DNA of 64,000 nt from Lentibacillus kapialis (GCF_014646635.1 NZ_BMNQ01000005.1:1-64000); one strand, 5' to 3'; positions 42,282 to 51,200 are shown, numbered from the stretch's first letter. The notes: generated from the sequence alone by a model not told the origin. Numbers and translations are program-made.

Positions 42282-43210
42282 TTTCTACAGTGATTCCAGT
42301 GTATGGCTGTAGGAACTGTTTGAAAACTTTGTCGAGCCGAATCATCAGTACAGTCGAATCGATTCCAGCTGATTTAGAAATTATCCTGATTAATGATGCA
42401 AGCCCCGATAATGCGTGGGAAACCATTCAAGAACTGCACAAACAAGACTCCCGAATCAAAGGAATTGACTTTGCCCGCAACTTCGGTCAGCATCATGCTA
42501 TTACAGCCGGGCTTGATTATGCAGCCGGTGATTGGGTTGTTGTCATGGATTGTGATCTGCAGGATCGCCCGGAGGAAATCGCGACGTTATATGAGAAAGC
42601 ACAAGAAGGATACGAAGTCGTTTTTGCAAACCGGGTCGAGCGTCAGGATAAATGGCTCAAACGCAAAACATCCCAGTTGTTCTACCGCGTTTACGATTAT
42701 TTCACCGGAAAAATATCCGATCATACGATAGCCAATTTCAGCATCAGTCAACGAAAAGTTGTCCTTGCATTCAGGCAAATGCGTGAACAGAACCGTTTCT
42801 TTCCACTGTTCATCCAGTGGATGGGTTACCAAACGACCAGCGTTCCAGTCGAACACAATGCCAGACAGGATGGCAAAACAACATACAATCTCAAAAAACT
42901 GATCACCCTGGCCACAGATGCCATCATATCCCAATCCAATAAACCACTGAGACTGTCCATACAGTTTGGTTTCATATTAGCCCTTGGATCATTGCTGTAT
43001 GGTCTTTATTTGTTTATACGGTACTTCTTTCTGGCTCAGCCCGTACAAGGATGGACAAGTGTGATGGTTTCCATTTATTTTATCGGTGGGCTGATATTTT
43101 TCAACTTTGGTATCCTTGGTATGTATATCGGCAAGATCTTTAATGAGACCAAAAGCAGACCCCTTTATCTGATTCGTGAAACGACTGAAACCAATGACAA
43201 CGAGAGGTGA
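42260..43210 (+). CDS. Family 2 glycosyltransferase (polyprenyl-phosphate sugar synthase type)
   Basis: A 316-residue membrane-anchored GT-A enzyme. The N-terminal catalytic domain has ISTVIPVYGC, LINDASPDN and VVMDCDLQDRPEE with the metal-binding D-x-D. The C-terminus has two membrane helices (about residues 230-255 and 265-290) and a basic tail. This is the layout of ArnC/GtrB/CsbB/YkoT, which move a sugar from a nucleotide onto undecaprenyl phosphate. It overlaps rfbB by 22 bp. In this operon the donor is probably dTDP-Fuc4NAc; that is inference. Confidence 0.88.
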   Translation: MGKSTPLISTVIPVYGCRNCLKTLSSRIISTVESIPADLEIILINDASPDNAWETIQELHKQDSRIKGIDFARNFGQHHAITAGLDYAAGDWVVVMDCDLQDRPEEIATLYEKAQEGYEVVFANRVERQDKWLKRKTSQLFYRVYDYFTGKISDHTIANFSISQRKVVLAFRQMREQNRFFPLFIQWMGYQTTSVPVEHNARQDGKTTYNLKKLITLATDAIISQSNKPLRLSIQFGFILALGSLLYGLYLFIRYFFLAQPVQGWTSVMVSIYFIGGLIFFNFGILGMYIGKIFNETKSRPLYLIRETTETNDNER

Positions 43211-43214
43211 TTAT

Positions 43215-43880
43215 GTGACCTATTTACGCGAAACGCCATGGGATAAACGGAATTTTAATATCAACACATATGAACTGACAGATACATCCGAAAAAGCGCT
43301 TCAGGAAACAAATGAAAACAAAGGGCATTACACATTGAAAGTCAGCCCGCTTGAAAATCCCAAGCCGTTTCTGCAGCACGGTTTTTATTATGTCGATACA
43401 TTAATTGAGCCGATTTGCAAAAAGGAAAATTTGACCATATTTGATGCAAGTGGAATCAGTATTTCAAAAACCTATGACCGTGATGCCATTTTGGAAATTG
43501 CAGCAGAAGCTTTTGTACACGGACGATTTCACCGTGACTTTAATATTCCTGATTCGATGGCTGATAAACGGTACATGAACTGGGTAAACGATTTACTCGA
43601 TGCCGAGAAGATTATTGCATTGAAATATGGTAACGATACTGCCGGTTTTTACGGGTTTGACAAGGATAAAGTCCTGTTGCTCGGGATACGTGAAGAATAC
43701 CGCAGCAGAGGGCTTGCCAAGGCTTATACCAGCCTGGCATGCCGTGAACAGCTCAAAGCCGGATATGATGAACTGAGAACATCCATATCGGCTGCCAATG
43801 TCGCGTCACTAAACCTGTTTTATAACCTTGGTTTCCGTTTGAAAAATACAATAGATGTCTATCATAAACTCAGGTGGTGA
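43215..43880 (+). CDS. GNAT acetyltransferase, WecD-like
   Basis: A 221-residue protein with an N-terminal domain beginning YLRETPWDKRNFNINTYEL and a C-terminal GNAT domain (LLLGIREEYRSRGLAKAYTS is the acetyl-CoA loop R-x-x-G-L-A). The shape and size are those of WecD/RffC, the enzyme that N-acetylates dTDP-4-amino-4,6-dideoxygalactose. The start is GTG at 43215, set by GAGAGGTGATTAT; the stop of the glycosyltransferase is 4 bp upstream. The presence of a WecE homologue two genes on makes the WecD role likely. Confidence 0.78.
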   Translation: MTYLRETPWDKRNFNINTYELTDTSEKALQETNENKGHYTLKVSPLENPKPFLQHGFYYVDTLIEPICKKENLTIFDASGISISKTYDRDAILEIAAEAFVHGRFHRDFNIPDSMADKRYMNWVNDLLDAEKIIALKYGNDTAGFYGFDKDKVLLLGIREEYRSRGLAKAYTSLACREQLKAGYDELRTSISAANVASLNLFYNLGFRLKNTIDVYHKLRW

Positions 43881-43886
43881 GATATC

Positions 43887-44255
43887 ATGATAGGGTATCT
43901 CTATATTTTCGGAACGATCATCTTCACTGTCTTTGGACAGCTTGTTTTAAAATGGCAGGTTGATGAAGCGGGGGCTCTGCCGGATGCATTATGGGATAAA
44001 TTTCTTTTCCTGTTGCAGCTTTTACTGAATCCGTGGATCATTTCCGGGTTCGCTTCTGCCTTTTTAGCAGCCTTATGCTGGATGGCGGCTATGACTAAGT
44101 TTAATATCAGTTATGCTTATCCGTTTATGAGCCTTTCATTTATACTTGTGTTTCTGCTGTCTGCCATTCTGTTTGGCGATCCGGTAACGATACATAAAAT
44201 TGCAGGTCTTGCATTAATTATTGCCGGAATTATAGTAACAAGTCAATCTTTGTGA
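43887..44255 (+). CDS. Small four-helix membrane protein, EmrE/ArnE-ArnF-like
   Basis: A 122-residue protein with four hydrophobic helices. It contains WQVDEAGALP in a loop and YAYPFMSLSFILVFLLSAIL, resembling the paired-helix SMR/EamA half-transporters. In lipid A modification, ArnE/ArnF of this type flip undecaprenyl-phosphate-aminoarabinose. Between a Und-P-sugar synthase and an aminosugar pathway, a flippase role is the best guess. ATG 43887 follows GGTGGTGAGATATC. Confidence 0.72.
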   Translation: MIGYLYIFGTIIFTVFGQLVLKWQVDEAGALPDALWDKFLFLLQLLLNPWIISGFASAFLAALCWMAAMTKFNISYAYPFMSLSFILVFLLSAILFGDPVTIHKIAGLALIIAGIIVTSQSL

Positions 44256-44269
44256 GGTGCTTTTTTTAA

Positions 44270-45382
44270 ATGATTCCTTTTAATATACCATGCTATATCG
44301 GAGAAGAAGAAGCCGCCATGCATAAAGCCATTATGAATCAAAAACTTTCCGGCAATGGCCCTTTCGATCAAAAATGCACGACCTGGCTGGAAGATTACCT
44401 CAGTTGTGAGCGGGCAATCCTGACTCCGTCCTGCACAGCAGCGTTGGAGATGACAGCACTTCTGATTGAAACAGGAGCGGAGGATGAAATCATTATGCCT
44501 TCCTATACCTTTGTTTCAACAGCGAATGCATTTGCATTAAGAGGGGCGGCCATTCGGTTTGTCGATGTGGAGCCGGAAACAATGAACATATCACCGGCAG
44601 CCATTGAAGCTGCTGTAACTGCAAAGACAAAAGCTATTGTAGTCGTTCACTATGCCGGGGTCAGCTGTGATATGAATACCATTATGGATATTGCCGAACG
44701 CCATAATTTATGGGTGATTGAAGATGCTGCTCAGGCGCTGACAAGCACATATCATGAACGAAAACTCGGAACGATTGGCCATTTCAGCACATTCAGCTTT
44801 CATGACACAAAAAACGTCATATGCGGTGAAGGCGGCGCTTTGATTGTCAACCACCGAAGCGCCATTGAGCGGGCTGAAATTCTGCAGGAGAAAGGCACAA
44901 ACCGGCAACAGTTTGTCAAAGGCATGGTTGACAAATATACATGGCGGGATATCGGGTCTTCCTATCTATTAAGTGAGTTGAATGCAGCCTATTTATCTGT
45001 CCAGTTAGAACATGCCGGACAAATCATGGCAGACAGACGCCGGACATGGCAAAGATATTATGAAGAGCTTCAGGACATAGAAGCTATTTCTATCCCTTAT
45101 ATCCCGGATAATTGCACACACAATGGTCATCTGTTTTACATCAAAACAGATCATTGTACGGAATTGATGAATTACTTGAGAGAACAGAATATTATGGCCG
45201 TTTCCCATTACGTTCCGCTCCATTCTTCAGAAGCCGGGCAAACATTCGGCCAATTTGTTGGGAGTGATGTTTATACGACCACTGAAAGCAAACGACTCAT
45301 CCGCCTCCCATTGTACTTTGGAATGAAAGAAGAGGATGTGGATCATGTCATCAGTCATATCAAACGTTTTTTCAAACTATAA
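44270..45382 (+). CDS. wecE: dTDP-4-amino-4,6-dideoxygalactose transaminase (WecE/RffA-like)
   Basis: A PLP-dependent DegT/DnrJ/EryC1 aminotransferase of 370 residues. It follows E. coli WecE block by block: LTPSCTAALEMTALL, MPSYTFVSTANAFALRGA, VHYAGVSCDM, EDAAQ, the PLP lysine K181 in FSFHDTKN, and VDKYTWRDIGSSYLLSELNAAYL. WecE makes dTDP-Fuc4N from dTDP-4-keto-6-deoxyglucose and glutamate. The GTGAGG SD precedes the ATG. The last 38 bp overlap the next gene. Its occurrence in a Gram-positive operon, away from ECA genes, is notable. Confidence 0.9.
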   Translation: MIPFNIPCYIGEEEAAMHKAIMNQKLSGNGPFDQKCTTWLEDYLSCERAILTPSCTAALEMTALLIETGAEDEIIMPSYTFVSTANAFALRGAAIRFVDVEPETMNISPAAIEAAVTAKTKAIVVVHYAGVSCDMNTIMDIAERHNLWVIEDAAQALTSTYHERKLGTIGHFSTFSFHDTKNVICGEGGALIVNHRSAIERAEILQEKGTNRQQFVKGMVDKYTWRDIGSSYLLSELNAAYLSVQLEHAGQIMADRRRTWQRYYEELQDIEAISIPYIPDNCTHNGHLFYIKTDHCTELMNYLREQNIMAVSHYVPLHSSEAGQTFGQFVGSDVYTTTESKRLIRLPLYFGMKEEDVDHVISHIKRFFKL

Positions 45383-47024
45383 ACATATTCTGATTGCCTG
45401 TCTGGTGATTGCAGCTTATCTGTCTCCCTATTATATTCTGGGTGAGGACATGCATATTCGTGTGCATGATAACATGGATTCAAATATCGTTTGGTACAAA
45501 CTGCTGGCTGAGAGCGGGCAATTTTTTTCGATATCGGAACTCCCTAACATTATCAACGGCCTCCCACGCAGTACACTTGCCACACCATTTGACATCATGG
45601 TGTGGTTCTATACGCTGTTTGAGCCGATGACAGCTTATACAATCGGACAAACCATCATGCGGTTCGCCGGATTTTTCGGCATGTATCTGCTGCTGCAAAG
45701 ACAAATCGGTTCAAAATGGATCATTACAGGTGTGGCCCTGTCCTTTGCCATGCTTCCATTTTGGCCATCGGGGCTATTATCGATTGCCGGTCTGCCGCTT
45801 GCACTTTACTTATTTCTGTCCATCCGGGAGAACGGCTGGCAAGCGCCCTGGTATCACTGGCTGACACTTATGCTGATTCCGTTTTTCTCGAACTTCATAT
45901 TAACGTTTGTGTTTTTCCTTGGGCTGATGGGTCTCTTTTGGTTGTCGGACTGGGTGCGTTTCAGACACAGCAACCAGGCGTTTTTTACAGCCATTGCCGG
46001 TATGACAAGTATTTATTTATTCAAGAATTATATGATCATTTATTCCATGTTTATAAACGAAGACTTTACATCACACCGTAATGCGCTTGACCTAGGGCAT
46101 AATACTTTAGTCGAAACAATCAGCCTGTTTTTCAAAAACTTTCTTACCGGGCACACACATGACATGGCTCTCCATACAAAGATCATCCTGCCTGTTGTTG
46201 GGCTGGCTTTTGTCGTGGCCGTATACAAACACTTGCGCCCCATGCTGCTCGCTGGACTGTTGCTGTTCAATGCAGCACTTTCTCTCTGGTATGCATTCTG
46301 GTACTGGGAAGGCTGGCGCGTCGTCAAAGATAACGTAATGCTCGCCAATACGTTCAATTTTAGCCGGATTCATTTTCTCGATCCCATGATCTGGTATATC
46401 TGTTTCGCCTTGGCATTATGGATCTTTTGGAGACATGTACGATTCGGAAAAGTAGTTGTTGCGCTTCTGATCATCCTGCAATGTATGAATGTGTTTTGGC
46501 TGAATGAAGAATTGAAGTACGACCGGCTTGGAATGCCGACATACGCAGAATTTTATTCCGAAGAGCTGTTTGAGTCAATCGAGGATTACATTGGAAAGAA
46601 TCAGTCAGATTACAGGGTTGTAAGCATTGCCATGCACCCGACCATTGCCCAATTCAACGGGTTTTATACATTGGATACGTATAATAACAGTTTCCCGCTG
46701 ACGTATAAGCAGCGTTTCAGAAAGATTATCGCGCCGGAATTGGACAAGAATACAGCTTTGAAAAATTATTTTGACACCTGGGGCGGGCGTTTGTACATGT
46801 ATGTGGCTGAGCTCGGCGAGAATTATATCTTTAGGAAAGACAGTGATAACGTGATTGATAATTTGGAAATCAATACGGACGTACTCCGTGAGATGGGCGG
46901 CGACTATGTGCTGTCCGCATTGCCGATTGAAAATCATCAGGAAAACCAGCTGGCGTTTGAGCAGAGTTTTGAAAACGATGAGTCAATTTATAAAATTTAT
47001 TTGTACCGGATTCAAGACAAATAA
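45345..47024 (+). CDS. Large polytopic membrane protein, DUF6044/YkoS-like (putative glycan transferase)
   Basis: A 559-residue protein with about eleven membrane helices in the first 380 residues and a large extracytoplasmic C-terminal domain. The segment after helix 1 reads GEDMHIRVHDNMDSNIVWYKLL, a conserved acidic motif resembling the first loop of GT-C and YfhO-type enzymes. The likely relatives are DUF6044 proteins such as B. subtilis YkoS, partner of the glycosyltransferase YkoT. I start it at ATG 45345 (MSSVISN); an ATG nine bases earlier is possible. It probably transfers the lipid-linked sugar to a wall polymer or protein. It is the last gene of the operon. Confidence 0.72.
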   Translation: MSSVISNVFSNYKHILIACLVIAAYLSPYYILGEDMHIRVHDNMDSNIVWYKLLAESGQFFSISELPNIINGLPRSTLATPFDIMVWFYTLFEPMTAYTIGQTIMRFAGFFGMYLLLQRQIGSKWIITGVALSFAMLPFWPSGLLSIAGLPLALYLFLSIRENGWQAPWYHWLTLMLIPFFSNFILTFVFFLGLMGLFWLSDWVRFRHSNQAFFTAIAGMTSIYLFKNYMIIYSMFINEDFTSHRNALDLGHNTLVETISLFFKNFLTGHTHDMALHTKIILPVVGLAFVVAVYKHLRPMLLAGLLLFNAALSLWYAFWYWEGWRVVKDNVMLANTFNFSRIHFLDPMIWYICFALALWIFWRHVRFGKVVVALLIILQCMNVFWLNEELKYDRLGMPTYAEFYSEELFESIEDYIGKNQSDYRVVSIAMHPTIAQFNGFYTLDTYNNSFPLTYKQRFRKIIAPELDKNTALKNYFDTWGGRLYMYVAELGENYIFRKDSDNVIDNLEINTDVLREMGGDYVLSALPIENHQENQLAFEQSFENDESIYKIYLYRIQDK

Positions 47025-47093
47025 ATTTATTTCGAAGTCCAAATAGAGCTGGCATAATCGGATTGAATCAAGGTAAAATCCAGGCTGTTCACC

Positions 47094-47161
47094 AAAATCC
47101 AAACTATGATTTGAAATTTTCCAATTGAAGGGTTTCGAATCGGTTTGGATTTTCTTTTTTT
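47094..47161 (+). terminator. Terminator of the glycan operon
   Basis: AAAATCCAAAC (47094-47104) pairs with GTTTGGATTTT (47143-47153), followed by CTTTTTTTA. Confidence 0.65.
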
Positions 47162-47455
47162 ATCCACGATTCCATCAAGTTATACGAAAGGTCTTCCAGT
47201 CATCATTAACCTTCATCACCCAAAACATTAACTTATCACTTACTATAAGTATTTGATATCACTTTTATAAGTTGTAATTATTTATTTTTATCTCTTTGTA
47301 TCGTATCATAATAAGTGAAGGGAGGTTGGTAACTTCCTCCCTGATTCCTCATTGTGGCCACTGAGGTTTGACAAACTAAAACGTCATTCAACAGGTGCAC
47401 TTTCCTGCTGAAGTTAGTTGAACAGGATCGAACCTTTACGGTGTCAGTTGTTCTC
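47162..47455. other. Leader region before the mmgE-like gene
   Basis: No credible gene. A GGGAGG/CCTCCC hairpin is at about 47320-47343. A minus-strand open frame of 70 codons (47278-47490) has no SD or recognisable content and is not called. Confidence 0.4.
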
Positions 47456-47485
47456 TGACATTTTCTACAGGTTTTCAGTATCATC
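47456..47485 (+). promoter_or_regulatory. Possible promoter of the mmgE-yitD pair
   Basis: CTGACA, an 18-bp spacer and TATCAT, about 65 bp before the ATG at 47548. Confidence 0.35.
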
Positions 47486-47547
47486 TTCATGCAGAGAATT
47501 TATTGCCCGTTAAGGTGGGGCTTCCAACATTTTTGGGGGTGATTCAC

Positions 47548-48942
47548 ATGTCAAATGAAAGAACGATGGTCGAACAACTTGCCGATTGGGCGCACAAAGC
47601 CGATTGGAATCAGCTGTCCAATGACGCAAAGGAAGCACTGAAAGGCCGAATACTTGATTCAATCGGAACGGCAATCGGTGCGCTCAACGGTGAGCCAGTC
47701 AAAAATATTCGACGGATGACAAAAGATCTTGGTGGTGAGTCAATTGTAACACTCATTGGTGGCGGTAAGACCACACCTGATTATGCCGCATTTTACAATG
47801 GAGCGGCTGTCCGCTATCTTGACTTTAATGATTCCTATCTTGCAAAAGAGGAAACGGGACACCCGTCGGATAACATCGCACCGGTGCTTGCAGCCGCTGA
47901 ATATGCTGATACAACCGGACGGGACTTTTTACTCGCACTGGCAGTTGCCTATCAGGTACAATGCCGTCTGTCAGATGTGGCGCCTGTGAGAAAACACGGG
48001 TTTGATCATACTGTACAGGGCGCATACGGGGCAGCAGCTGGAGCGGCTCGTGCCATGGGACTCAGCAGCAGCGAAATTGCCAATGCTGTTGCAATTGCCG
48101 GGACAGGTTATAACTCGCTTCGGGTGACCAGAACCGGTGAATTGTCTAACTGGAAAGGGCTTGCGTATCCGAACACAGCGATGGGAGCTGTTCATGCAAG
48201 CATGCTTGCCAAGTACGGCATTACCGGCCCAAGAGAAGTTTTTGAAGGCAATAAAGGATTGATGGATTCGATCGCAGGCGACTTTGCAATCGACTGGGAA
48301 AAAGAAGATCTTGAAAAGGTCACTGATACAATCATCAAACGCTTCAATGCCGAAATCCATTCACAATCAGCCATTGAGGGACTGCTTGAAATTCGGGACC
48401 GTGAAAATATTAAGCCGGAAAATATTAAAGAGGTTCGGCTTGCAACATTTGATGTTGCTTATAACATTATCGGTGGTGGCGAAGAAGGCGGCAAAAAACT
48501 GATCCGTTACAAAGAAGAAGCGGATCATTCACTGCCTTATATGCTGGCCGCTGCCTATCTTGATGGTCAAGTTATGCCGGAGCAGTATGAACCTGATCGC
48601 ATTAAGCGTGAGGATATCCAGGAACTGCTACAAAAAGTGACTGTTAAACCTGATGAAAGTTACAGCAGCCGCTTCCCGGATGAAATGGCGTGCCGGATTG
48701 AACTTGAAACAAACGGCGGACAGATATTTGATGTTGAAAAGCGCGATTACCAGGGCTTTAAAACGCAGCCCGCGAGCTGGGATGTTCTGATGGAGAAATA
48801 TAATGGACTGACCCCGGGCATCGATAGTAGTCTTGCCAGTAAGATCGCGGATACGGTTAAAAATCTGGAAAATGTGAACATTAGCGCGTTAACGGAACTG
48901 CTTGGTCAAATCAAATTTGGGGAGGATGAATCATATGCGTAA
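47548..48942 (+). CDS. MmgE/PrpD-family protein
   Basis: A 464-residue soluble enzyme of the MmgE/PrpD fold (2-methylcitrate dehydratase, cis-aconitate decarboxylase and relatives). It begins VEQLADWAHK, and carries GHPSDNIAPVLAAAEYADTTG, AYQVQCRL, HGFDHTVQGAYGAAAGAAR and NWKGLAYPNTAMGAVHASML, the usual conserved blocks. ATG 47548 follows GGGGGTGATTCAC. It overlaps the phosphosulfolactate synthase-like gene by eight bases, so the two work together. There are no prpB/prpC genes nearby, so methylcitrate is not clearly the substrate. Confidence 0.88.
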   Translation: MSNERTMVEQLADWAHKADWNQLSNDAKEALKGRILDSIGTAIGALNGEPVKNIRRMTKDLGGESIVTLIGGGKTTPDYAAFYNGAAVRYLDFNDSYLAKEETGHPSDNIAPVLAAAEYADTTGRDFLLALAVAYQVQCRLSDVAPVRKHGFDHTVQGAYGAAAGAARAMGLSSSEIANAVAIAGTGYNSLRVTRTGELSNWKGLAYPNTAMGAVHASMLAKYGITGPREVFEGNKGLMDSIAGDFAIDWEKEDLEKVTDTIIKRFNAEIHSQSAIEGLLEIRDRENIKPENIKEVRLATFDVAYNIIGGGEEGGKKLIRYKEEADHSLPYMLAAAYLDGQVMPEQYEPDRIKREDIQELLQKVTVKPDESYSSRFPDEMACRIELETNGGQIFDVEKRDYQGFKTQPASWDVLMEKYNGLTPGIDSSLASKIADTVKNLENVNISALTELLGQIKFGEDESYA

Positions 48943-49765
48943 CGAAAGAGCTTTCCAAAAAATCAGGATGAACAGCCGTCAGGAAAAACCGCGCAACAAA
49001 GGCCTTACTGAAATCAGAGGTCCATACTATGACGTCATGGGGACCCGTTATTTGCGGGATATCATGGAAACAATGGGCGACTATGTGGATATTCTCAAGT
49101 TTTCCGGCGGATCATTCACCCTGTATCCGGAAGACAAACTGCGTGAACTGTTGAATTTAGCTCATGAATATAACGTAAAAGTATCAACAGGCGGATTTAT
49201 GGAAACCGTTCTGACACAGGGACCTGAAGCCGTCGACCATTACCTTGATGAGTGCAAGCGTCTCGGCTTTGATATCATCGAAATTTCAACCGGGTTCATT
49301 ACCATGCCGACGGATGATATCGTCCGTCTTGTTAAGAAGGTACAGAATAAAGGTCTACTTGCTAAACCGGAAATCGGTGTCCAATTCGGAGCCGGCGGGA
49401 CAAATACGGTTGAACAAAATGAAGCAGAAGGCATCACGGACCCATCACAAGCCATCGAAGTCGGCAAACGCTGTCTTGAAGCGGGGGCTTATATGCTGAT
49501 GATTGAATCAGAAGGCATTACTGAAAGCGTCAATGATTGGCGGACAGAAATTGCTACTCAATTTGCCCGCGAACTTGGCACGGAAAATGTTATGTTTGAA
49601 GCAGCTGACCCGGATGTATTTGAATGGTATATCAAAAACTATGGTCCTGAAGTCAACGTGTTTGTCGACCACAGCCAGATCGTTCAACTGGAAGTACTGC
49701 GCCGTGGCATTTGGGGCACAAAAGATCTCTGGGGACGTGTCATCACGTTTAATGAAAATGAATAA
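48935..49765 (+). CDS. Phosphosulfolactate synthase-family protein (ComA/YitD-like)
   Basis: A 276-residue TIM-barrel protein of the ComA family, which adds sulfite to phosphoenolpyruvate to give (R)-2-phospho-3-sulfolactate. Signature segments: RGPYYDVMGTRYLRDIMETM, DILKFSGGSFTLYP, STGGFMETVL, DIIEISTGFITMP, KPEIGVQFGAGG and FVDHSQIVQLEVLR. In B. subtilis, YitD belongs to the sulfolactate pathway of sporulating cells. ATG 48935 lies inside the stop of the mmgE-like gene (ATGCGTAA) after GGGAGGATGAATCAT. No comB or comC homologue is adjacent, so the product may differ. Confidence 0.85.
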   Translation: MRNERAFQKIRMNSRQEKPRNKGLTEIRGPYYDVMGTRYLRDIMETMGDYVDILKFSGGSFTLYPEDKLRELLNLAHEYNVKVSTGGFMETVLTQGPEAVDHYLDECKRLGFDIIEISTGFITMPTDDIVRLVKKVQNKGLLAKPEIGVQFGAGGTNTVEQNEAEGITDPSQAIEVGKRCLEAGAYMLMIESEGITESVNDWRTEIATQFARELGTENVMFEAADPDVFEWYIKNYGPEVNVFVDHSQIVQLEVLRRGIWGTKDLWGRVITFNENE

Positions 49766-49782
49766 ATAATTCGGGAATGCAT

Positions 49783-49818
49783 AACAACCGGGCTAATCAC
49801 ACGCTCGGTTGTTTTTTT
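49783..49818 (+). terminator. Terminator after the phosphosulfolactate synthase gene
   Basis: AACAACCG (49783-49790) pairs with CGGTTGTT (49806-49813), then T7. Confidence 0.75.
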
Positions 49819-49831
49819 ACAAAAATGAGGT

Positions 49832-50133
49832 CAACGCGAAATCCTGTGAGAGTCATGCGAAATTCAGTGGACCTCGCGCGAAATTCAGTGGACCTCGCGC
49901 GAAATTTGGTGGAGCTCGCGCGAAATTCGGTGGACCTCGCGCGAAATTCAGTGGAGCTCGCGCGAAATTCGGTGGGCCTCGCGCGAAATTCGGTGGGCCT
50001 CGCGCGAAATTCAGTGGGCCTCGCGCGAAATTTGGTGGGTCTCGCGCGAAATTCGGTGGAGCTCGCGCGAAATTCAGTGGACCTCGCGCGAAATTCGGTG
50101 GACCTCGCGCGAAATTCGGTGGAGCTCGCGCGA
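49832..50133 (+). repeat. TCGCGCGA array 2: 13 perfect and 2 decayed cores at 21-bp pitch
   Basis: Perfect TCGCGCGA cores start at 49874, 49895, 49916, 49937, 49958, 49979, 50000, 50021, 50042, 50063, 50084, 50105 and 50126: twelve consecutive steps of exactly 21 bp. Decayed cores TCATGCGA (49853) and CAACGCGA (49832) keep the register. The 13-bp spacers fit AATTCGGTGGACC with substitutions but no indels. It lies between the terminator at 49818 and the yitT-like promoter. Confidence 0.92.
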
Positions 50134-50193
50134 AATTTGCTTTGGGGTGGAGTGATTGGCTTGACCTCCTTCTATTTATAACCCTCTCTTCTA

Positions 50194-50222
50194 TTCTCAA
50201 ATCCGTCGGCGTCAGTTATAAT
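50194..50222 (+). promoter_or_regulatory. Promoter of the yitT-like gene
   Basis: TTCTCA (50194-50199), a 17-bp spacer and TATAAT (50217-50222), about 60 bp before the ATG at 50281. Confidence 0.45.
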
Positions 50223-50280
50223 AGACAGCGTATTATTTTGATTATGATACGGAATTGATAACCGCGAAGGAGGATTGTTT

Positions 50281-51114
50281 ATGAATCAGACGATTCGCGA
50301 TATATTTATGATTATCATTGGATCATTCATATTTGCCATTGGAGTCAATTATTTTGCCATCCCAAACCGGTTATCGGAAGGTGGGGTTATCGGGATAACC
50401 ATTGTCACCTATTACTTGTTCGATTGGTCCCCCGGGGTTGTTAACTTCGTGCTGAACACCTCACTGGTTGCATTTGGCTATAGGTTTTTTCAAAAGCGTG
50501 TGACCGTTTATACGATTATCGCTATCATCTTTTCATCGCTTTTCTTGCACGTTACCGTTGATTGGGGAGCTGAAGTCAACGACGACATGCTGCTGGCAGC
50601 CTTGTTCGCCGGGCTTGGAGTTGGCATAGGTCTTGGCCTGATTTTCCGTGCCGGCGGAACATCAGGCGGATCGGCCATTCTTGCGCGTCTTGCGAATCAG
50701 GTATTTGGATGGACAATCGGAAAAGGCATGCTGGTTATCGATATTGCCGTTATTGTCGGTTCAGCATTTATTATCGGGCAAGAGCGCGCCATGTACACCC
50801 TTGTTTCGGTTTATGTCGGAGCAAAAATTATTGATATGGTGGTTGAGGGAGCAAATGAACGAACAGCAGTCATTATTATTTCCAGCCACCCTAATGAGGT
50901 TCTTGAAGCTGTTACAAATAAAATGGCACGCGGCATAACAGTTCTGGAAGGCCAAGGCGGCTATACCAGGTCGCAGCGGGAAGTGCTCTACCTTGTCATA
51001 AGTCGATACGAAATTGTTCCATTCCGAAGAATCATCGATGACATTGACCCGGACGCATACGTTACCGTGCATCCCGTTCAGGAAATTTTTCGGAAGGGGT
51101 ATAAAGGAAGATAG
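50281..51114 (+). CDS. YitT-family membrane protein (DUF161 + DUF2179)
   Basis: A 277-residue membrane protein with about five or six helices in the first 190 residues (including FRAGGTSGGSAILARLANQ, a conserved Gly-rich loop) and a C-terminal soluble DUF2179 domain (GITVLEGQGGYTRSQREVLY, DPDAYVTVHPVQEIF). Bacilli carry many paralogues (YitT, YpjC, YvjA, YqfU); the function is unclear. ATG 50281 follows AAGGAGGATTGTTT. Confidence 0.9.
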   Translation: MNQTIRDIFMIIIGSFIFAIGVNYFAIPNRLSEGGVIGITIVTYYLFDWSPGVVNFVLNTSLVAFGYRFFQKRVTVYTIIAIIFSSLFLHVTVDWGAEVNDDMLLAALFAGLGVGIGLGLIFRAGGTSGGSAILARLANQVFGWTIGKGMLVIDIAVIVGSAFIIGQERAMYTLVSVYVGAKIIDMVVEGANERTAVIIISSHPNEVLEAVTNKMARGITVLEGQGGYTRSQREVLYLVISRYEIVPFRRIIDDIDPDAYVTVHPVQEIFRKGYKGR

Positions 51115-51168
51115 CTGCCTGACGTTGCTACTCATAGTAGACATGTCAGGCTGGTGTTTCTACTCCCT

Positions 51169-51200
51169 ATGGAACAAGGTGTCTGGACACCTTGTTCCAT
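51169..51200. terminator. Perfect 14-bp hairpin between convergent genes
   Basis: ATGGAACAAGGTGT (51169-51182) pairs with ACACCTTGTTCCAT (51187-51200) immediately after the aldo/keto reductase stop. There is no T run; it probably serves both convergent genes. Confidence 0.55.

Noticed and set aside
47278-47490. 70-codon minus-strand frame in the mmgE leader
   Set aside because: No SD, odd composition, no similarity recognised.
49777-50258. Open frames of ARNSVDL and AKFGGPR repeats
   Set aside because: Same explanation for array 2; no start signal and three frames are open at once.
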